This document shows, one piece after another, positions 59,209 to 64,000 of a stretch of DNA of 64,000 bases. The position numbers and the translations under genes are program-made. The stretch spans positions 632,573,303-632,637,302 of the forward strand of contig CM060910.1 in NCBI GenBank assembly GCA_030737875.1, given 5' to 3'. Source of the stretch: Allium sativum (lineage: Eukaryota > Streptophyta > Magnoliopsida > Asparagales > Amaryllidaceae). Every line of letters begins with the position of its first letter. Positions within the stretch are counted from its first letter, which is position 1. Below the pieces are notes generated by a model. It made no database searches and was not told where the DNA came from. It saw only the letters and a list, made by a program, of their open reading frames with translations.

Positions 59209-59900
59209 TGTAACGACCCTGATTTTTTTCGGTCATTTGAAGTGGAATATTTAAACTTGTTTTAAATATTTTATTTGGAATATTAATGGATTTTGATATA
59301 GAATTCGTTAATTAAACGACGATTTAACGTTTTAATTTAAAATGAGTGCGTAACGTCATGATAGTTCGTAATATTTAGTTTTGAACTTCAATTGAATTTA
59401 CATAACCCATTTTAAGTCGGAATTTTATGAAACAAGAAACCTTAGGATCCGTTTGATTATAATTTTCTAATGGAAGAGAAAATTCGAGATATATATGGTA
59501 AGTTATGTGCAAATCAAATTTTAAAATAGTCGCTATGAAAATCATTAATAAATGATAGTGTTTATTTAATAAATTGTATAAGGATTTCTATGTAATTAGA
59601 ATATTGTTTAACTCGAAAATGTTAAAATGGAGTTATAATTTCATATTAGTTTATATTTGAAATTTGTATATTATTTTATTTGGATATACAATGATGAATA
59701 TTATTTAATGTAATTGTTTTGTAATTTATAATATTATATCTATATTATATAAGCGTTAGAAATAGCTATTTTTCAAACAACCTCCGTTTTCGACGAAATG
59801 AATTTTATTGGAATACGCATGATGAGTTATTGCTAGTTTTCCATTTGAAGTCATTCAGAGTTTTTTTTGTGATTATGCGATATTTAATTGGGAACCGATA
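59209..59900 (+). mobile_element. Start of a 3' LTR (TGTAACGACCC type)
   Basis: TGTAACGACCCTG follows the polypurine tract directly. I could not find its other end: the sequence that closes the presumed 5' LTR (CCCTGTTCGTTATA) does not recur before 64000. The LTR is truncated, or interrupted by the inverted-repeat arm at 61600. The stated end is only where the LTR-like character fades. Confidence 0.5.
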
Positions 59901-61599
59901 ATTATATTGAAATTAAAATAACGACATTATGCAAACAGAGTCAGAATTTAACGAAATTTATTTCTAGGAACATCAAGATGCATCGGTACGTCCGTTTTCA
60001 TTTCATTTGGAGTTTCCACGTGACGGTCTGCATATATAATGTTCAACATAAATAACGGTAATGATCGGGCTTGTTGATTCATTGTTGTCTTGATAATTTG
60101 CCAGTATTTGGTTTTAGAAAAAAAGAATAAAATAAACGTTACTCTCATGAAATGAAATGCAGAGATAATTAGAACAAAACTCATTGATTCTTTCAAACGA
60201 CAAATGTGAAACAAGTATACAAAATAATAATAATTTATGGGTGAACAGAGGGTAGTCTATATTGTACCAACCAACTAATTCAGCACGTCATATGCTGACT
60301 TATCCATCTATCCACGTATAAAACTACTTGCAACCCTACACAAATGACTACTCAACAATTGATGTATTTGTTACCTACAACGTTTTATCATGCTCCCATT
60401 AATCGGTCGACGTCCATAGACTTCTGCCCTATTTTTCAAACTGCCTATCTATTTGCTTTGTGTTTTCACTTCAGTTTGCCTGTACAGCTCGCTTAACCTA
60501 CCTATCTAATAGTATAAGTTAAAACTCCAACTACCCAACCTAAGTAACATGCAGACCTACCCAAAGACAAACCCCTGCATACCTACCTACACCTAGAGCC
60601 CGAAGAAGTGATATATCAAAGCACATAGCAAGAGGGTTATCATAGGCCTAATGAAAGTGAAAACACCCTGTACATTTGAAATTAACTATCACTGCATAAA
60701 TAAAATCCAAGTATCAACCTATCGTTGAAGAATTTTCTACCGTAGTCTATACATAGTGGAATGGACATCGATCCTATCCGGTTAGTTCGTACATATATAG
60801 TATCATCATCCTCGAATTCTTTCCAGAGAGAAAACTGAACCCTCACAGTGTTTAATAATGGAAACTCAAGCTTTGAAAAAAAATGCTCCCCACATATACA
60901 ACCTAAAATCACGTTATATGTTTCAAATAATCCCTACAATTCCTCTTTAGGTTTTCATTACCTCAAATTGTGGATCCACGCGAATCGAAGCTAAAGGTCG
61001 TAATCTAGGTTTTGATTTAACTTGAGACGTAGAGGTTGTTACACAGTTTAGAGAGTAGAACGATGATCACTGAAGAACGGCGCTCAAATGGGACTTTTTT
61101 TTGAAATTTTGGCATTAATTAATATCGCAACTGGAAGCAACAACCCGACGTCGATCGGTGTACGACAGTGCCTGAGCGAGGGGAGGTGGTGTCAATGAGT
61201 CGGGAGTGAGGTGGTGAGTCATTTGGTATGAATATTTTGGTGATTCATGGAGTTTTGGAGAGTATAAAATATTTGTGTGCACGGTATATGTTGCACGAGT
61301 GAAAAGCTACTGAAATAAAATTTTAGGCAAGAAGTATCACTATTGAAAGCGGGTAGGACGTATTGAAGCTAGGCTTTGGTTTGTGCAGTGGGCCTTGGCC
61401 ATGTAGGAAAAAAAGAATTGGGATAAATAAAAGGAAGGATTGAAAGGGATATCTGTAAATCTGAAGCCTCCTGCTCTAGCTCTCCAAGTATATCTGTAAA
61501 TCCCTACTACTTGACTGCCCATACAAAATTGGGCACCCAAGAGTTTAGGGAAAACAAAACAAAATAAACTCTGGGTCATTCATGTGACTGGTGTGAGTA
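59901..61599. other. Unassigned stretch
   Basis: No element ends or protein domains recognised. TATAAAACTAC at about 60318 resembles a plus-strand TATA box. Short frames on either strand (for example 60682-60912 minus) have no family resemblance that I can see. Confidence 0.35.
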
Positions 61600-62601
61600 A
61601 ATTCCAACCATTTGTTTAACTTTTAAAATCCTTTTAAAAGAAAGGAAAATTGTAAGACCGATCCACACATAAACACGGATGGTTTTTACCTTACGACTAC
61701 TCAAAATATTCTTTATATCACAACTCTTATGATATTATAATAATGTCTAAATCAAGTAAATAACAATCTAGTAGAACGCTTTCATCTCACGTTCAACATA
61801 AATAATATACAATCAAAAACCGCGGACTCTTATTGGGTAATGGATTTCCAACTATGACAAGGTATGGAATCACCTTCTGATCAGTGTACTCTGGAAGCGA
61901 TACACTGGCGTTCAACAAGAACATCTTTTAACTTGGCCACACATGTCCGACCATTCATTTCGCTTGAATGTTCCGAATATATTGTCACCTTACGGTTGGT
62001 ATACCAACATAACCGTTCCCGGGAGATACAGAAGCGAAAGAAGTAACAAATATGAATATTCTCTAGATGGTGACAATACCCTAATTGGGTGCGACCCACT
62101 TAGCCATGCTTCCTGCCCGATTGCTGTCATTTCCTAGTTGATGAGGCTTGAGGTCATAATGTATCTTTTAACAGATCATTCCTTTATTTACTTTAAATGA
62201 CACATCGTCATACCCGTCAAATCACAAATTGATTTCCCCAAAAATACCATGGGTATAAGCTAAGAGAAATGAATTCCTCCGCCACCAACGTAAATATGTT
62301 TGAAACGATCAACTTACGCGATCTACTAGATATACTCTGTAAGACATTCATCCATTCAACTTGTCCTGGGGCTAGACAACCCGAAGGAACTATTACGTAA
62401 ATCCATCTTAGGCAATTTCTACCTAGGATCGCCAGAATAAACCTTGCATAAACTGCGTCTTCAATTTGTCTTCGATATATTTGATTCGAAACAATAATGC
62501 TCATACGGAGTGGTTTTTAGATAATAAATCTGATCCCCGTCTTTCCATATTGACAACGGAAATGGTCAAAACTTTGATAGTCGGTTATTTAACTATCAAA
62601 G
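61600..62601. repeat. Right arm of the ~1 kb inverted repeat
   Basis: Reverse complement of the left arm (39051-57720 without insertions). It has a sharp TGTAAGACCGATCC at 61651 that looks like an LTR start, but similarity to the left arm continues about 50 bp outside it. The far end holds TTTGATAGTC...ACTATCAAAG (62572-62601), a short hairpin also present at 39051-39080. Confidence 0.7.
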
Positions 62602-63370
62602 GAAAACATGTGTACAAAAAACGGTCGTATTCCCAAATGGAAATCTTACCGATTAATCACCAATCAACATTCATCCCTTTAAATTAATTTATCATTAATT
62701 TATTCATTTCCCTATTTCCCGTTTTTCCAAATATTCCTTAAATTCTTATTTCCAAAATTTGGAAAATATACGTTATTAACATGGGGAAACATTTCCATAT
62801 TTACTCCCATTTCTTATTTTCTATATTTAGAAAACATTTTGGATTCTTATTTGGAAAACATTTCCAAAACTCCTTCATTGGATTTAAACAGATGTTTCAA
62901 TAAAACATCGCTATGCCAACTCAAACCGTTACTCTCCTTAACTAGATTCACTTAACCAACCTTCACTATCAAACCTTAACCATTCCTTAATTAAAAATGA
63001 AGTCAATCAAGTTGGGGTATAACTACCTATCAGACCTTAACTAAACAACATTTTTAACCTTTAAATAGACAAAGTTCACCTTTTAAATCTTTAACAAACT
63101 TCCTTGCGAAACTCTCGGATTCTATTTACGAATCCACTTCTTTTACAGAAATCATTTGATTATAACAATAGTGTTAAAATCCCTTACTTCCGAAATATAA
63201 TAACTTAAATATAACTTTTATTTATTAAATTAATTAAATAAACAAACAACTAATTTATTAATGAATAAATAAATCTTGATTTAAAAGGGAAAGTAAATAG
63301 TACTTTCCTACATTCGATATAGTCGAATTTCAACGTATAACTCTCTTTCGAATAGTCCCTTTTCGATAAC
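62602..63370. other. Unassigned AT-rich stretch
   Basis: Repeated TTTCCAAA/TTTGGAAA words between 62720 and 62870; no gene or element end seen. Confidence 0.35.
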
Positions 63371-63515
63371 TCTCTTCGAATAACTTATATTCGATTAACT
63401 CTCTTCGAATAACTTATATTCGATTAACTCTCTTCGAATGACTTATATTCGATTAACTCTCTTCGAATAACTTATATTCGATTAACTCTCTTCGAATAAC
63501 TTATATTTGATTAAC
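63371..63515. repeat. 29-bp tandem repeat, five units
   Basis: Units of TCTCTTCGAATAACTTATAT plus TCGATTAAC start at 63371, 63400, 63429, 63458 and 63487, with one or no changes each. A degenerate unit precedes them from about 63300. TTCGAA and ATCGAAT-type words make the units partly palindromic. Confidence 0.9.
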
Positions 63516-64000
63516 TTATATTCTAATTAGTGAAACTAATAATCAAATAACACAACCAGCAATAAATTAGTTGATTAGATTTTCAACATGTATCTTTTAT
63601 GTATATAGTCAAAAATCATCTTTTTGGTGCCAAATCAGAACAATAAACCTATCTAGTTTTGGTTCTCACACTAGTCAATGGAAATATATAGATATCCTAC
63701 TTTCGAAACTCGAACATAAACTCTGATGATGAGTACTCAATCATCAGAATCATCTCCGGGCGACTAGAGTGTGATTCTATATCTATCTAGTATATTTAAG
63801 ACTTCGAATACACATTAATTACGCGTATATTCAAAATCTTCATATACTCGATCGTCCAAAATCAGTTTAAATAAATATTCAAATACGAATAATAAGATTT
63901 AATTTTCAAAACAAGTTTTGTTTTCATTTTAAAAAAAATCACTCTTTACACTCGTTCTAGGATACTACTGATCCCATCTCTAACGAGTCATTCTTATTGG
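63516..64000. other. Unassigned stretch to window end
   Basis: AT-rich with several TTCGAA-type words; no element end, RNA gene or frame recognised. Confidence 0.35.

Noticed and set aside
60960..61050. TGTAACAACCTC on the minus strand near 61045 as an LTR start
   Set aside because: No matching end, PBS, polypurine tract or second copy was found.
63371..63515. CRISPR array
   Set aside because: Units are contiguous with no unique spacers, and the sequence is plant nuclear DNA.

Overview
The window is repeat-dense nuclear DNA of a flowering plant (probably a eudicot; species not inferred). I found no convincing host gene. Nearly everything is nested LTR retrotransposons: Ty3/gypsy chromoviruses with 3-4 kb LTRs and a C-terminal chromodomain (Tekay/Del-like), a Ty1/copia element with a SIRE-like Gag, smaller copia remnants, a hAT-like MITE and older LTR debris.

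Layout. 1-5310: minus-strand Tekay-like element (internal part runs off the left edge; 5' LTR 1201-5310) inserted in a copia pol fragment (5311-5506). 5507-6518: minus-strand LTR-like segment. 6850-7344: copia 3' LTR. 8394-35816: minus-strand SIRE-like copia element with only a broken gag. Its 5' LTR carries a hAT-like MITE (18336-18825) and a three-LTR Tekay-like array, LTR-internal-LTR-internal-LTR (19011-35278), bounded by one target duplication (GAAAT). 35817-39243: unassigned old sequence with a possible SINE. 39244-42236: solo Tekay-like LTR. 42936-57512: near-complete Tekay-like element (TSD TAGAG) with a solo LTR (45750-49058, TSD CATAA) inside its 5' LTR; its gag-pol has two frameshifts and three stops. 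57513-64000: older debris: an inverted repeat (39051-57720 interrupted, against 61600-62601), a PBS-to-PPT element remnant and a 29-bp tandem repeat.

How the parts relate. Eight Tekay-like LTRs of several subfamilies, on both strands, share one plan: TG start, a cluster of palindromes, a TATA box about 450-500 bp in, a GTRAGT donor-like site 160-225 nt after the expected start, a variable 1.9-3.2 kb block, then a CTRAC / polypyrimidine / AG acceptor-like site 340-405 bp before the LTR end, and a PBS for initiator tRNA-Met. This suggests that these LTRs carry a leader intron. Inside it lie a minisatellite, a twin hairpin module whose two stems co-vary between subfamilies around a constant loop, and arrays of short GGTTAAGT/ACTTAACC hairpins. 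The twin hairpin and the intron are the best candidates for something undescribed. No search, alignment or folding program was run; all comparisons are by eye.
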